DNA from: Pseudomonadota bacterium
Lineage (GTDB): Bacteria; Desulfobacterota; Binatia; UBA9968
Reading direction: 5' to 3'
Assembly (NCBI GenBank): GCA_021324155.1
Contig: JAJPJQ010000026.1
Coordinates: 1-54,110, forward strand
DNA: 54,110 nucleotides
Each line of letters begins with the position of its first letter. Positions within the stretch are counted from its first letter, which is position 1. Below, piece after piece: positions 46,888 through 54,110 of this stretch. A program made the position numbers and the translations under genes. The notes under the pieces are model-generated. The model had not been told where the DNA came from and made no database searches. It saw only the letters and a list, made by a program, of their open reading frames with translations.

Positions 46888-48390
46888 ATGGCAACGCAAC
46901 ACTCTTCGCATCATTGGGACCAGGAAACCGAAGTGGTCGTGGTCGGCTACGGCGCGGCCGGCGGCGTGGCGGCGATCGCTGCTCACGACGCGGGCGCCAA
47001 AGTCCTCATCATCGAAAAGATGCCGCACCCCGGAGGCATATCGATCCTTTCCGGCGGCGGGGTGGCTTTCGCGCGCAGCGCGGAAGGCGCGTTTCAGTAC
47101 TTGAAGCGCACCTGCAACGGCACCACGCCGGATGAAGTGCTGCGGCCGCTGGCCGACGGCATGGTCGGGATTATCGACTGGGTTACGGAATTGGCCAAGG
47201 TCAGCGGCACCGAGCCGTCGCAGAGCGAAGTTCGCGGCCATGGGACCTATCCGTTTCCCGGAACCGACGATATGGACTCGATCAAGCTCAAAGACTTCCC
47301 CGCCTACGACGCGTTTCCGTGGGCGAAGGGACTGCGCGGCGGTGCGCGGCTGTTCAAGATGGTCGTCGATAACGTCGCAAAGCGCAACATCGAGGTGTCG
47401 CTGTCGACGCCGGCGAAGAGCCTCGTCACCGGCCCGGAGGGGGAAGTCCTAGGAGTTCTCGCCGAGCGCTCGGGCAAGCCGATCGCGATTAAGGCGCGTA
47501 AGGGCGTGGTGCTCTGCTCGGGAGGATTCGAAAATAATCCGGAGATGAAGCTGCAATACTTCCAGGCGCAGCCGGTCTATCCCGTTTATCTCGGCAACAC
47601 CGGCGACGGCATTCTCATGGCGCAGAAAGCAGGCGCCGCGCTCTGGCATATGTGGCACTTCCACGGCGGCTACGGCTTCAAGTATCCGGAGTTTCCTTTC
47701 GCGATCCGCCACGTCTGGGCCGGACCGCGCAACGATAAGCGCAAGATGATCTGGATCGCGGTTGACCGCTTCGGCAATCGGTTCATGGACGAGTATCCGC
47801 CCGCGCCGCAGGACACCGGCGCGCGGCCGCTGGAGTATTACGACCCCGACCTCCAGGAGTTCCCGCGCATTCCGTGCAATCTGATCTTCGATGAAGAAGG
47901 CAGAAAACTCGGACCGCTCGCGATGGTCATCGTCAACGACGCCCGCTACCACTACCAATGGAGCGCCGACAATCTCGTGGAAGTCGAGAAGGGCTGGATT
48001 AAAAAAGCCGCGAGCATCGAGGAATTAAGCAAGCAGATCAAAATCGATCCGAAGACGCTCGCGGCGACGGTCGCGCGCTGGAACGCGCAGTGCGCGGCCG
48101 GAACAGACAACGATTACAAGCGGCCGCCCGGAACCATGATGCCGATCGTCAATCCGCCGTTCTACGCGATGGAGGCGTGGCCGATCGTCTCCAACACGCA
48201 GGGCGGCCCCGTCCACGACGCGCGCCAGCGGGTGATCGACGCATTGGGAAAACCGATCCCGCGCCTCTACGCCGCCGGCGACATCACCTCGATCTTCGGC
48301 CATCTCTATCTCGAAGCGGGGAACATCACCGAATGCTTCGTCGGCGGAAGAATCGCCGGACAAGGCGCCGCAGCGGAGAATGCCTCGTAG
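46888..48390 (+). CDS. FAD-dependent oxidoreductase (fumarate reductase/ketosteroid dehydrogenase-like)
   Basis: A 500-residue flavoprotein. The FAD-binding motif is VVVVGYGAAGGVAAIAAHDA (residues about 18-37), then GGISILSGGGVAFARS and VLCSGGFENNPEMK. The C-terminal part reads LYAAGDITSIFGHLYLEAGN. It belongs to the fumarate reductase/succinate dehydrogenase flavoprotein family that also holds 3-ketosteroid and urocanate reductases. No signal peptide is seen, so a cytoplasmic reductase or dehydrogenase is expected. ATG 46888 has a weak GGAG 12 bases upstream; a longer TTG start is possible. The substrate is unknown. Confidence 0.92.
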   Translation: MATQHSSHHWDQETEVVVVGYGAAGGVAAIAAHDAGAKVLIIEKMPHPGGISILSGGGVAFARSAEGAFQYLKRTCNGTTPDEVLRPLADGMVGIIDWVTELAKVSGTEPSQSEVRGHGTYPFPGTDDMDSIKLKDFPAYDAFPWAKGLRGGARLFKMVVDNVAKRNIEVSLSTPAKSLVTGPEGEVLGVLAERSGKPIAIKARKGVVLCSGGFENNPEMKLQYFQAQPVYPVYLGNTGDGILMAQKAGAALWHMWHFHGGYGFKYPEFPFAIRHVWAGPRNDKRKMIWIAVDRFGNRFMDEYPPAPQDTGARPLEYYDPDLQEFPRIPCNLIFDEEGRKLGPLAMVIVNDARYHYQWSADNLVEVEKGWIKKAASIEELSKQIKIDPKTLAATVARWNAQCAAGTDNDYKRPPGTMMPIVNPPFYAMEAWPIVSNTQGGPVHDARQRVIDALGKPIPRLYAAGDITSIFGHLYLEAGNITECFVGGRIAGQGAAAENAS

Positions 48391-48396
48391 GTTTAT

Positions 48397-48636
48397 TCAT
48401 CCGTGGCCGTTCGCGCCCCAGATTTTCCCCTCGATCCATAATTTTGCCAGCTCGAGCGCATAGCCGTCAGCCTCGCCTCGCGTGTCGAAGCTCGCCTGCC
48501 GACGACCGAAGATCGGGATGCGCTTGATCCGGCCGCCGTCTTCGACGACGACCGTCGCACGGGCGACCCAGTGCCCGCGCTTGTGCTGGTGCGAATCGAG
48601 CTCGATCGCGTGTCCTTTGTAAGTCGATTTTTTCAC
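48397..48636 (-). CDS. Small conserved-type protein of unknown function
   Basis: A 79-residue basic, soluble protein (MKKSTYKGHAIELDSHQHKR) with a GTG start. It looks like a single small beta domain with a helix near the end (GEADGYALELAKLWIEGKI). A decayed partial copy of its first 20 codons lies at 48950-48999, across the neighbouring small membrane gene. It is 16 bases downstream of that gene. Real coding is supported by the existence of the related copy. Function unknown. Confidence 0.6.
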   Translation of the reverse strand: MKKSTYKGHAIELDSHQHKRGHWVARATVVVEDGGRIKRIPIFGRRQASFDTRGEADGYALELAKLWIEGKIWGANGHG

Positions 48637-48652
48637 AGTCTGACTTAAGCCT

Positions 48653-48931
48653 TTACACAGACTTCCTGAGTTCTGTGTGTCCGTAATACAGCATTAACAC
48701 CAGCCAACTGGTGTTTGCCGCAACGATCGAGATGCCCCCAAAGAAGCTCAGCCACTGATTCAGCGAAGGGTAGTAATACAAATTCCAATAGCCCCACGCG
48801 GAGAAGAAAAAGGTCGATGCGGCGGTCACGCCGCGATAGCCTTTGTCACGATATGTTTGTAGCACGTTCCACCAAAGCACAATGCTGCCGCCCAACTCGA
48901 ACAGCCCGTTAATTAAGTCTGGAAGATTCAT
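48653..48931 (-). CDS. Small three-helix membrane protein
   Basis: A 92-residue protein with about three membrane helices (LFELGGSIVLWWNVLQTYRD, TFFFSAWGYWNLYYYPSLNQ, FFGGISIVAANTSWLVLMLY). Trp/Tyr-rich helices with a central Asn-Trp region recall PQ-loop/SemiSWEET-like small transporters, but the resemblance is loose. ATG 48931. It forms a pair with the 79-residue gene downstream. Function unknown. Confidence 0.62.
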   Translation of the reverse strand: MNLPDLINGLFELGGSIVLWWNVLQTYRDKGYRGVTAASTFFFSAWGYWNLYYYPSLNQWLSFFGGISIVAANTSWLVLMLYYGHTELRKSV

Positions 48932-48949
48932 GGGTTAATCTTTCGTGAG

Positions 48950-48999
48950 CGACTGCGATTCGAACTCGATGCCGTGGTCTTGTAGGTGGATTTTTTCGT
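48950..48999 (-). pseudogene. Decayed partial copy of the 79-residue small gene
   Basis: On the minus strand, KKSTYK at 48999 is followed after one deleted base by HGIEFESQS. This matches KKSTYKGHAIELDSHQ at the start of the gene at 48636. The start codon is ACG instead of GTG and the frame breaks. This is a fragment left by duplication on the far side of the 92-residue gene. Confidence 0.55.
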
Positions 49000-49023
49000 C
49001 GGGTTTGACGCTCGCTCACCCGC

Positions 49024-49059
49024 CTTATATCTCTCATCCGTGTCTTTTGCGCAACGCGA
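49024..49059. repeat. 36-bp direct repeat, left copy
   Basis: This 36-base segment (CTTATATCTCTCATCCGTG then CTTTT...CAACGCGA) matches 50834-50869 with two differences. The right copy covers the 5' end of the RNA methyltransferase gene (GTG GCT TTT ACG CAA CGC). The left copy carries a dead version of that start, reading VSFAQRE. Together the repeats bracket the LuxE/PaaK-like gene. Confidence 0.8.
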
Positions 49060-49167
49060 GCATCGACGATCGTCGGCCAGCCGGGGTTCGTATTGGAGCT
49101 TTACGCAAAAATTTGGTAAGCCGTCCATTTTATGCGCCGAGATTTTCGCAGAAGTCCCAAGCGGACG

Positions 49168-50778
49168 ATGATTGCGCAGTTTAGAACCGCCGTGGACGCT
49201 CTTGTAGGACTCTACGAATTGGGCATCTTTCTGCCCGGATATTTCCGCAAGACACTCAGCGTCGCCGAAGCGAAGCTGGAGATTCAGAGCTATCTCGCAT
49301 GCCGGAACGAGACGTTTCTCGAGCTCGTGCGCAGCCGCATCTACGCCGCGCCGGGGAATCCGTACCTGCGGCTCTTGCGCCGGGCCGACTGCGACTTTTC
49401 CGATTTCCGGTCGCATGTGCTCAACCACGGCCTCGAGGCAACGCTCGAGCGGCTCGCACGCGAGGGGGTTTACCTCACATCGGACGAGTTCAAGGGGAAG
49501 AGAGAAGTCATTCGCGGCGTGGAGTCGTTTCGCGTCTCGCCGGCGGCGTTTCTACGCCCCGACGATCGGCCGGGATTTTTCGCGCAGAGCAGCGGGAGTA
49601 GGGGCTCGCCGACGCGCACCCGCGTCGCTTTCGATTGGCATCTCCTTCGCGCCGCGCCTATCGGCGTGTTTTTGCATGCGCACGGTTTGTATTCTTCCGC
49701 ATACGCTTATTACGACTCGGTGCTGTCGTTGACGGGCGGCGTCCAGACTATGCTCGCCTGCCATCATGTGGGGATGCCCATCGAGCGCTGGTTCGCCCGC
49801 GAGACGCCGGTTCGCGGGGCGCTGCAGCGATACCGGCATCGACTGACCAACTCTATGACGATCGCCGCCGCGCGTTGGTTCGGCCACGGTCTGCCGCGCC
49901 CCGAGCCTCTCGATCCCACGGATGTTGGGCCGGTTCTTCGCTGGGCGCTGGAGCAGCGGCGGCGCGGCCGCGTCGTTTGCATCGATACGGTCGCGAACAA
50001 TGCGGTGCGCATCGCTGCCGCGGCCTCAGCGGCGGGCGAGTCGCTCGAAGACGTAAAATTCTTCGTTCACGGCGAGCCCATGACCGATGCGAAACGGGAT
50101 GTGATCGAGCGCGCGAGCGCAAGCTATGCTGTGCGCTACTCCTCCGAGCCAAGTTTTCAGCTCGGCGTAGGCTGCGCCCGCCCTGCCTACACCGACGAGG
50201 TTCACGTGAACCAGCACCTCTACGCCGTAATCCAGCAGGGCTTCCCGCTCGCCGATCCTTATGCTCCGAGCGAAGCGCTGCTCTTCACCACACTTCACCC
50301 GCTCGCGCCGCAGCTGCTGCTTAACACGCAGAACGGCGACTACGGCGCGCTCGAACAGCGAAACTGCGGCTGCGCGCTCGAAGAGACCGGTCTCGCGCTG
50401 CACCTTTACGGTATCCGGAGCTTCGAGAAATTCACCGGCCAAGGAATGAATTATTATTTCGGCGACCTGCTCGAGCTGATCGAAAAGAAGCTGCCGGCCG
50501 AGTTCGGCGGCGGCCCGGGCGATTATCAGCTCACCGAAGAGGAAGAAGCGGGCCGGACTTGCCTCACGCTCAAAGTGGATCCGAGCATCGCGGCCTTGGA
50601 TGAGGACAAGGTCATGGCCCGGCTGCGGGCCGAGCTCGGCAGCGGCTCGTGGGGTAAGGAGTTCCAGGCGCGCGTCTGGGAGCAGGCGGGGGCGCTGAAA
50701 ATCAGGCGGACTAAGCCTGAGTCGAATGCGCGGGGAAAGATCCTTCCGCTCCAAGTGCAGAATAAAGCTGCCCGCTAG
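49168..50778 (+). CDS. LuxE/PaaK-like AMP-dependent acyl-activating protein
   Basis: A 536-residue protein distantly related to acyl-protein synthetase (LuxE) and phenylacetate-CoA ligase. The phosphate-binding loop is FAQSSGSRGSPTRT (residues 138-151), similar to the TSGTTGKP of the ANL superfamily. DVKFFVHGEPMTDAKRDVIE and LHLYGIRSFEKFTGQGMNYY are other candidate domain segments. The N-terminal helical domain (LPGYFRKTLSVAEAKLEI) is shared with the decayed fragment at 30166. Expected chemistry is adenylation of a carboxylic acid; the acyl acceptor is unknown. ATG 49168 is chosen; an earlier ATG at 49132 is possible. Direct repeats of 36 bp flank it, suggesting insertion. Confidence 0.78.
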   Translation: MIAQFRTAVDALVGLYELGIFLPGYFRKTLSVAEAKLEIQSYLACRNETFLELVRSRIYAAPGNPYLRLLRRADCDFSDFRSHVLNHGLEATLERLAREGVYLTSDEFKGKREVIRGVESFRVSPAAFLRPDDRPGFFAQSSGSRGSPTRTRVAFDWHLLRAAPIGVFLHAHGLYSSAYAYYDSVLSLTGGVQTMLACHHVGMPIERWFARETPVRGALQRYRHRLTNSMTIAAARWFGHGLPRPEPLDPTDVGPVLRWALEQRRRGRVVCIDTVANNAVRIAAAASAAGESLEDVKFFVHGEPMTDAKRDVIERASASYAVRYSSEPSFQLGVGCARPAYTDEVHVNQHLYAVIQQGFPLADPYAPSEALLFTTLHPLAPQLLLNTQNGDYGALEQRNCGCALEETGLALHLYGIRSFEKFTGQGMNYYFGDLLELIEKKLPAEFGGGPGDYQLTEEEEAGRTCLTLKVDPSIAALDEDKVMARLRAELGSGSWGKEFQARVWEQAGALKIRRTKPESNARGKILPLQVQNKAAR

Positions 50779-50833
50779 CGCCCTCGACGCCTCGCGCGCT
50801 TCGAAACTGCGCCGTTGACGGCGAAGGTCTGCG

Positions 50834-50869
50834 CTTATATCTCTCATCCGTGGCTTTTACGCAACGCGA
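50834..50869. repeat. 36-bp direct repeat, right copy
   Basis: The right partner of 49024-49059. It spans the start codon (GTG at 50850) and first codons of the RNA methyltransferase gene, so this is the parental copy and the left one a duplicate. Confidence 0.8.
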
Positions 50870-52052
50870 TAATTCACGCGCGCGGGCTTACGTTCCGTCC
50901 TGCCCGCATTTTCCCGACGGCTGCCGCGCGGGCTGCGCATGGATCGATGTGCCATATCCCGAGCAGCTCGCACGCAAGCAAAAGATCGTTGCGCACGCGC
51001 TGAAGGCGTACGCATCGCTGCAAGATATTGAAGTGCCTGCCGTCGTCGCGTCTCCCAAGCGGCTCGGCTATCGCGGGCGCGTGAAGCTCGTCGCGCGCAA
51101 GGGCCGCGCAGAAATCCGCGCCGGACTCTATCTCCCGGGAAGCCACGAGGTCGTCGACATTTCATCCTGTCCGGTTCATCCGGAGCCGGTGAACCGCGTC
51201 GTGGGGTACTTAAAGAGGCAGATCGAACGGCTCGGTATCGCGCCTTATGATGAGCGTACCGACGCCGGCGATGTGCGTTACATCGACATCCGCTACAGCT
51301 TCTTTTCGCGCGAGATCGTGTTCACGCTCGTGACCCGCCATCCGAATCTGCCGGCCGGGCAGGAGCTGGCGCGCGGGCTCATGCGCCGCTTCGGCTACAT
51401 CGCCGGCGTGGCGCAGAACATCAACGAAGACCCCGGCAACGTCATCTGGGGCGCGCGCACACGCGCTCTAGCCGGACGCGACACGGTGATCGAACGCATC
51501 GGCGAATGGAAAATGCGATTTCCGGTCGGCGTCTTCTCGCAGGCGAATCCGCTGACGGCGCGGAAGCTTTACGAGAAGGTCCGCGAGCTCGCGGCCCTCG
51601 GCGGAAACGAAATCGTGCTGGACGTTTACTGCGGTGTCGGTCCGATCGCGCTGCACCTCGCGCCGGCGGCGGAGCTTATCTGGGGCGTCGATGACAGCGC
51701 GCTCGCGATCGCGACCGCCAAGCAGAACGCGCGCATGAACGGGGTCGCGAACTGCCGCTTCTTCGCCGCCGACGCGGCGGAGAAGATCGCCGACGCCGGG
51801 CGTGCGCTGCCGCGCGTCGACTTGGCCGTCGTAAATCCGCCGCGGAAAGGGCTTCAGCCCGACGCTGCCTCGGCGCTGCTCGAGCTCGCCGCGCCGCGCA
51901 TCATCTATGTCTCCTGCAATGCCGAGACGCTCGCGCGCGATCTGGATAAATTCATCGGTTACGGCTGGCGCGCGGCCGCGCTCCAGCCGTTCGACATGTT
52001 TCCGCAGACCGATCAGGTCGAGACCGTCGCGCTGCTCCTGCGAGCTGATTAA
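50850..52052 (+). CDS. Class I RNA (uracil-5-)-methyltransferase, RlmD/RumA-like
   Basis: A 400-residue TrmA/RlmD-type methyltransferase. A 4Fe-4S-like cysteine set lies at Cys18, 25, 29 and 107 ([26 protein letters not shown]). Spacing in the first three is wider than in classical RlmD, and no N-terminal TRAM domain is present. The SAM domain has [18 protein letters not shown], then [18 protein letters not shown] and [14 protein letters not shown], where the Cys of SCN is the catalytic nucleophile. [11 protein letters not shown] closes the fold. The GTG at 50850 is tentative. Its stop overlaps the convergent transporter gene. The target may be 23S rRNA or tRNA. Confidence 0.9.
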   Translation: MAFTQRDNSRARAYVPSCPHFPDGCRAGCAWIDVPYPEQLARKQKIVAHALKAYASLQDIEVPAVVASPKRLGYRGRVKLVARKGRAEIRAGLYLPGSHEVVDISSCPVHPEPVNRVVGYLKRQIERLGIAPYDERTDAGDVRYIDIRYSFFSREIVFTLVTRHPNLPAGQELARGLMRRFGYIAGVAQNINEDPGNVIWGARTRALAGRDTVIERIGEWKMRFPVGVFSQANPLTARKLYEKVRELAALGGNEIVLDVYCGVGPIALHLAPAAELIWGVDDSALAIATAKQNARMNGVANCRFFAADAAEKIADAGRALPRVDLAVVNPPRKGLQPDAASALLELAAPRIIYVSCNAETLARDLDKFIGYGWRAAALQPFDMFPQTDQVETVALLLRAD

Positions 52053-53101
52053 ACGCCGCGCTTGGGCGCGAAAAAGTCGGCGACGAAACCCGCGAATGCG
52101 ACGGCCCACGCGGCGAGCGCGATATAGACGAAGCCGCGCGCGATCGCCATCAGAAAGGGAAGACCGGTCGCGTTAGCCAGCTGAAAGGTCGCGACGGTAT
52201 ACATGCCGAGCGGGAAGACGACGCCCCAATAGAGCGGGTCGTACGCTAGCCGAAGGCCCTTGTAGACGTGGCGCCACACGCTGAGGATCACGAGCATGGG
52301 AATCCACCAGGTTCCGGTCGCCCAGAAAAACAGCGTGAAGCCCTCGATGAATGAGACGAGGCGGCTGAGCAGCGGCGAGCGCTGCGCATCGATCAGCAGA
52401 GTCGCGCCGGCAAGCGTCGAGATCGCCACCGCGCCCATATTGATCCAGTAGGGCGGGCTTAGGTCCTCCGGCGCCATCTTGAAAAACGCGTAGCGATAGA
52501 AAATGAGCGAGATCATCCAGATATAAAGCATCCCGCCCCAGAGCCACATTGTTAGCGAGAAGAACACGACCGCCTCGGAGGCGTCGAAATGCGGCGCGAG
52601 ACGAGCGCCCAGAACGGAGACCGCCTGCGTCGCGACGACGGCGAGGAGCCAGCCGCCGTGCATGCCTTCGGCGAGCGTCGGCTTGTTTTCTTTGATGGTG
52701 ATGCCGGTGAAGATCGTGTAGGTCAGCACGATCCAGAGGCCGATCGAGAAGAGCCAGAGGAGGTCCGCGACGCGGGCGGCGTCGTAAATGACGAGCCATT
52801 GGCTGCCGAGGATGCACGCGGCAGCGACCATCGTGAAGAAGCCCGGCCCGCGCACATGGTCGCTCAAATCGGCGAGGAAGCGGTCGCGATAACGGACGAC
52901 ACGATGGAGCGTGAGCAGCCAGAGCGCGGCGAAAATCACCGCGTTTAACCAGCAGAGTGGGACCGCCACCAGTGGCATCTCCAGAAGATCCGCGGCGATC
53001 GAGACGATGCCCGTCGCCATGACCATGGCGAAGTAGGCGGGATGGAGAGTTGCGGTGGAGATTTTCATTCCGGATGCAGCTGCGGCTGAAGGCGGGTGCA
53101 T
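52049..53101 (-). CDS. TDT-family (TehA/C4-dicarboxylate-like) transporter
   Basis: A 350-residue membrane protein with about ten helices of the tellurite-resistance/dicarboxylate transporter (TDT) family. [20 protein letters not shown] is the signature opening, then [40 protein letters not shown] and [20 protein letters not shown]. Family members include TehA and plant SLAC1 anion channels, and malate transporters. The ATG at 53101 is chosen; ATG 53068 ([13 protein letters not shown]) is a shorter alternative. The substrate is unknown. Confidence 0.9.
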   Translation of the reverse strand: MHPPSAAAASGMKISTATLHPAYFAMVMATGIVSIAADLLEMPLVAVPLCWLNAVIFAALWLLTLHRVVRYRDRFLADLSDHVRGPGFFTMVAAACILGSQWLVIYDAARVADLLWLFSIGLWIVLTYTIFTGITIKENKPTLAEGMHGGWLLAVVATQAVSVLGARLAPHFDASEAVVFFSLTMWLWGGMLYIWMISLIFYRYAFFKMAPEDLSPPYWINMGAVAISTLAGATLLIDAQRSPLLSRLVSFIEGFTLFFWATGTWWIPMLVILSVWRHVYKGLRLAYDPLYWGVVFPLGMYTVATFQLANATGLPFLMAIARGFVYIALAAWAVAFAGFVADFFAPKRGV

Positions 53102-53257
53102 TCCGTGGCGAAGGTAATGGACGCTCCCGGCCGTGTCAACCAACAAACCTCATCGCGAGCCGAGTTCGTCGACTCATCGGGTAAATCCCTGCATTGAACG
53201 CGCCCGCGGCACTGCTACCTTTTCCCAGGAGGCAATAAAAACCGGAAGGAGGCAATC

Positions 53258-53686
53258 ATGAGAAAATATCTCGTAGGCGTCCTCTCCCTTTTTGTTGTCC
53301 TTGCTGTGTTGGTGCTGGTTGCGAGGAGCAGCAAGGCGGCGGAATCGAAGGCGCCGGATGTGCAGGTTCAGGTGCAGCCCCAAGGCGACAGAGGCAGTCC
53401 TGGTCCGCAAGGCGCACAGGGCCGCGAGGGAGCGCCAGGAACGGCCGGCGCGCCCGGACGCGAAGGCGCTCCTGGAGCGCAGGGTCCGCAAGGCGCGCCC
53501 GGCACGCCGGGACCTCAGGGGCCGGCAGGAGCGCCCGGACCGTCGGCATCATCGGGCTCGTCGGGCACGACCTTTCTCGGAATGGACTCGACCGTCGCGA
53601 TGATTATCGGCGCGATTTTCGTCGTCATCGTCATTGTGGCGATCGTGGCGATCTCGCGCGGCGGCAGCAGCAGTCACGCGCACTGA
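53258..53686 (+). CDS. Collagen-like membrane protein
   Basis: A 142-residue protein with a membrane helix at residues 5-22 and 18 uninterrupted Gly-X-Y triplets at 43-96 (GDRGSPGPQGAQGREGAPG at the start). A Ser/Gly-rich spacer and a second membrane helix (about 113-132, VAMIIGAIFVVIVIVAIVAI) follow, with a short SSSHAH tail. If both helices span, the collagen part would form a loop between them, which is unusual; one may instead be a signal sequence. GGAAGGAGG precedes the ATG. Bacterial collagen repeats act as rigid extracellular spacers. It stands alone. Confidence 0.88.
   Translation: MRKYLVGVLSLFVVLAVLVLVARSSKAAESKAPDVQVQVQPQGDRGSPGPQGAQGREGAPGTAGAPGREGAPGAQGPQGAPGTPGPQGPAGAPGPSASSGSSGTTFLGMDSTVAMIIGAIFVVIVIVAIVAISRGGSSSHAH
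53384..53545 (+). repeat. Gly-X-Y collagen-like triplet repeat (coding)
   Basis: Eighteen consecutive Gly-X-Y triplets, enriched in Pro, Gln and Ala at X and Y, encoded by nine-base GGN NNN NNN units. No interruption is seen. Confidence 0.9.
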
Positions 53687-53687
53687 T

Positions 53688-54110
53688 TCAGCCGAGCCTG
53701 CCGCCGGGCAGGTGGGGGAACGCGCTCATCTCGTGCGCAAAGGCGACCGGCGCGCCGGGACAGACGTAGGACGGCGCGAGCTGATCGACGCGCGTGACGC
53801 CTAAAAGCGCCATCGCGACTGAGATTTCGTTCTCGAGAATCTCGAGCACCCGCAGCAAGCCGTCCTTGCCGCCGGCGCCGAGTCCCCAACCCTGCAGTTT
53901 GCCGATCGCGACGGCGTTCGCGCCGAGCGCGAGCGCCTTGACGACGTCGGTGCCGCGGAGAATGCCGCCGTCGAGCACGATCTCGGCGCGCTTGCCGACG
54001 GCGGCGGCGATCTCCGGCAGCATGTCGATTGTGCCGCGGCCGTGATCGAGCTGGCGCCCGCCGTGGTTCGAGACATAGACGGCGCTTACGCCGTGCGCGA
54101 CCGCGAGTTC
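53688..54110 (-). CDS. FMN-dependent alpha-hydroxyacid dehydrogenase, partial (N-terminus outside window)
   Basis: The last 141 residues of an LldD/glycolate-oxidase-family enzyme, running off the right edge. YVSNHGGRQLDHGRGTIDML carries the catalytic His and substrate-binding Arg. EIVLDGGILRGTDVVKALAL and GANAVAIGKLQGWGLGAGGK form the FMN phosphate site. The usual ending (LENEISVAMALLGVTRVDQL) follows, with a short extension. It oxidises lactate, glycolate or a related hydroxyacid; the exact substrate is unknown. Convergent with the collagen-like gene. Confidence 0.93.
   Translation of the reverse strand, partial: ELAVAHGVSAVYVSNHGGRQLDHGRGTIDMLPEIAAAVGKRAEIVLDGGILRGTDVVKALALGANAVAIGKLQGWGLGAGGKDGLLRVLEILENEISVAMALLGVTRVDQLAPSYVCPGAPVAFAHEMSAFPHLPGGRLG

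Noticed and set aside
53384-53545. Non-coding tandem repeat
   Set aside because: The nine-base periodicity is explained by Gly-X-Y codons in a frame with start, ribosome-binding site and stop.

Overview
This window is a GC-rich stretch of chromosome, apparently from a Gram-negative, largely environmental bacterium. The Gram-negative reading rests on LolA, many signal-peptide and lipoprotein proteins, and a c-type cytochrome of the P460 family. RNase J, FtsK, LolA and RimO lie in one tight run. That order, together with many cupins, NMT1-type binding proteins and DUF2231/P460 genes, recalls uncultivated Deltaproteobacteria-like, Binatota, NC10 or Rokubacteria genomes. The lineage is an inference from gene content; no rRNA or tRNA gene was seen.

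Layout. 1-2.5 kb (minus): hisF, an M28 peptidase and an Hsp70-like protein that runs off the left edge. 2.6-6.7 kb: a TauE-type exporter, then a NarL-type two-component system lying between two paralogous Lys/Ala/Glu-rich exported proteins. 6.7-15.3 kb (minus): a tight seven-gene run plsC, rnj, ftsK, lolA, rimO, a DksA-like gene and a glycerate kinase. 15.5-23.7 kb (plus): a CBS protein, an exported coiled-coil protein, and an Lrp-type regulator overlapping gltB, followed by gltD (ammonium assimilation).

23.7-27.3 kb: a visibly AT-richer three-gene island holding a possible ParB/sulfiredoxin-fold protein, a UvrD/Rep-type helicase whose start is interrupted by a one-base frameshift, and an unknown 229-residue protein. 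It is the best candidate here for a horizontally acquired, possibly defence-related module. 27.3-34 kb: short stress and detoxification genes (VOC, PPOX-like, isochorismatase-like, cupins, GST, NAD(P)-binding protein, MFS) with one decayed gene fragment.

34-38.6 kb (plus): a lipoprotein alpha/beta hydrolase followed by three tandem paralogues. Each is an exported protein with a SAM-methyltransferase-like motif and six conserved cysteines; the third is fused to Sel1 repeats. I do not recognise this cluster as a described system. 38.7-41 kb: an NMT1-type binding protein with a split ThDP decarboxylase. 41-48.4 kb: cupin, tautomerase, methyltransferase, DUF2231, cytochrome P460, a CxxS thioredoxin-like protein, DUF1330, a second NMT1 binding protein and a flavoprotein reductase.

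48.4-54.1 kb: two small genes with a decayed partial copy, a LuxE/PaaK-like gene bracketed by 36-bp direct repeats, an RNA uracil methyltransferase, a TDT-family transporter, a collagen-like membrane protein and the end of an FMN-dependent alpha-hydroxyacid dehydrogenase. Assignments come from reading the translated sequence; no database search was run.
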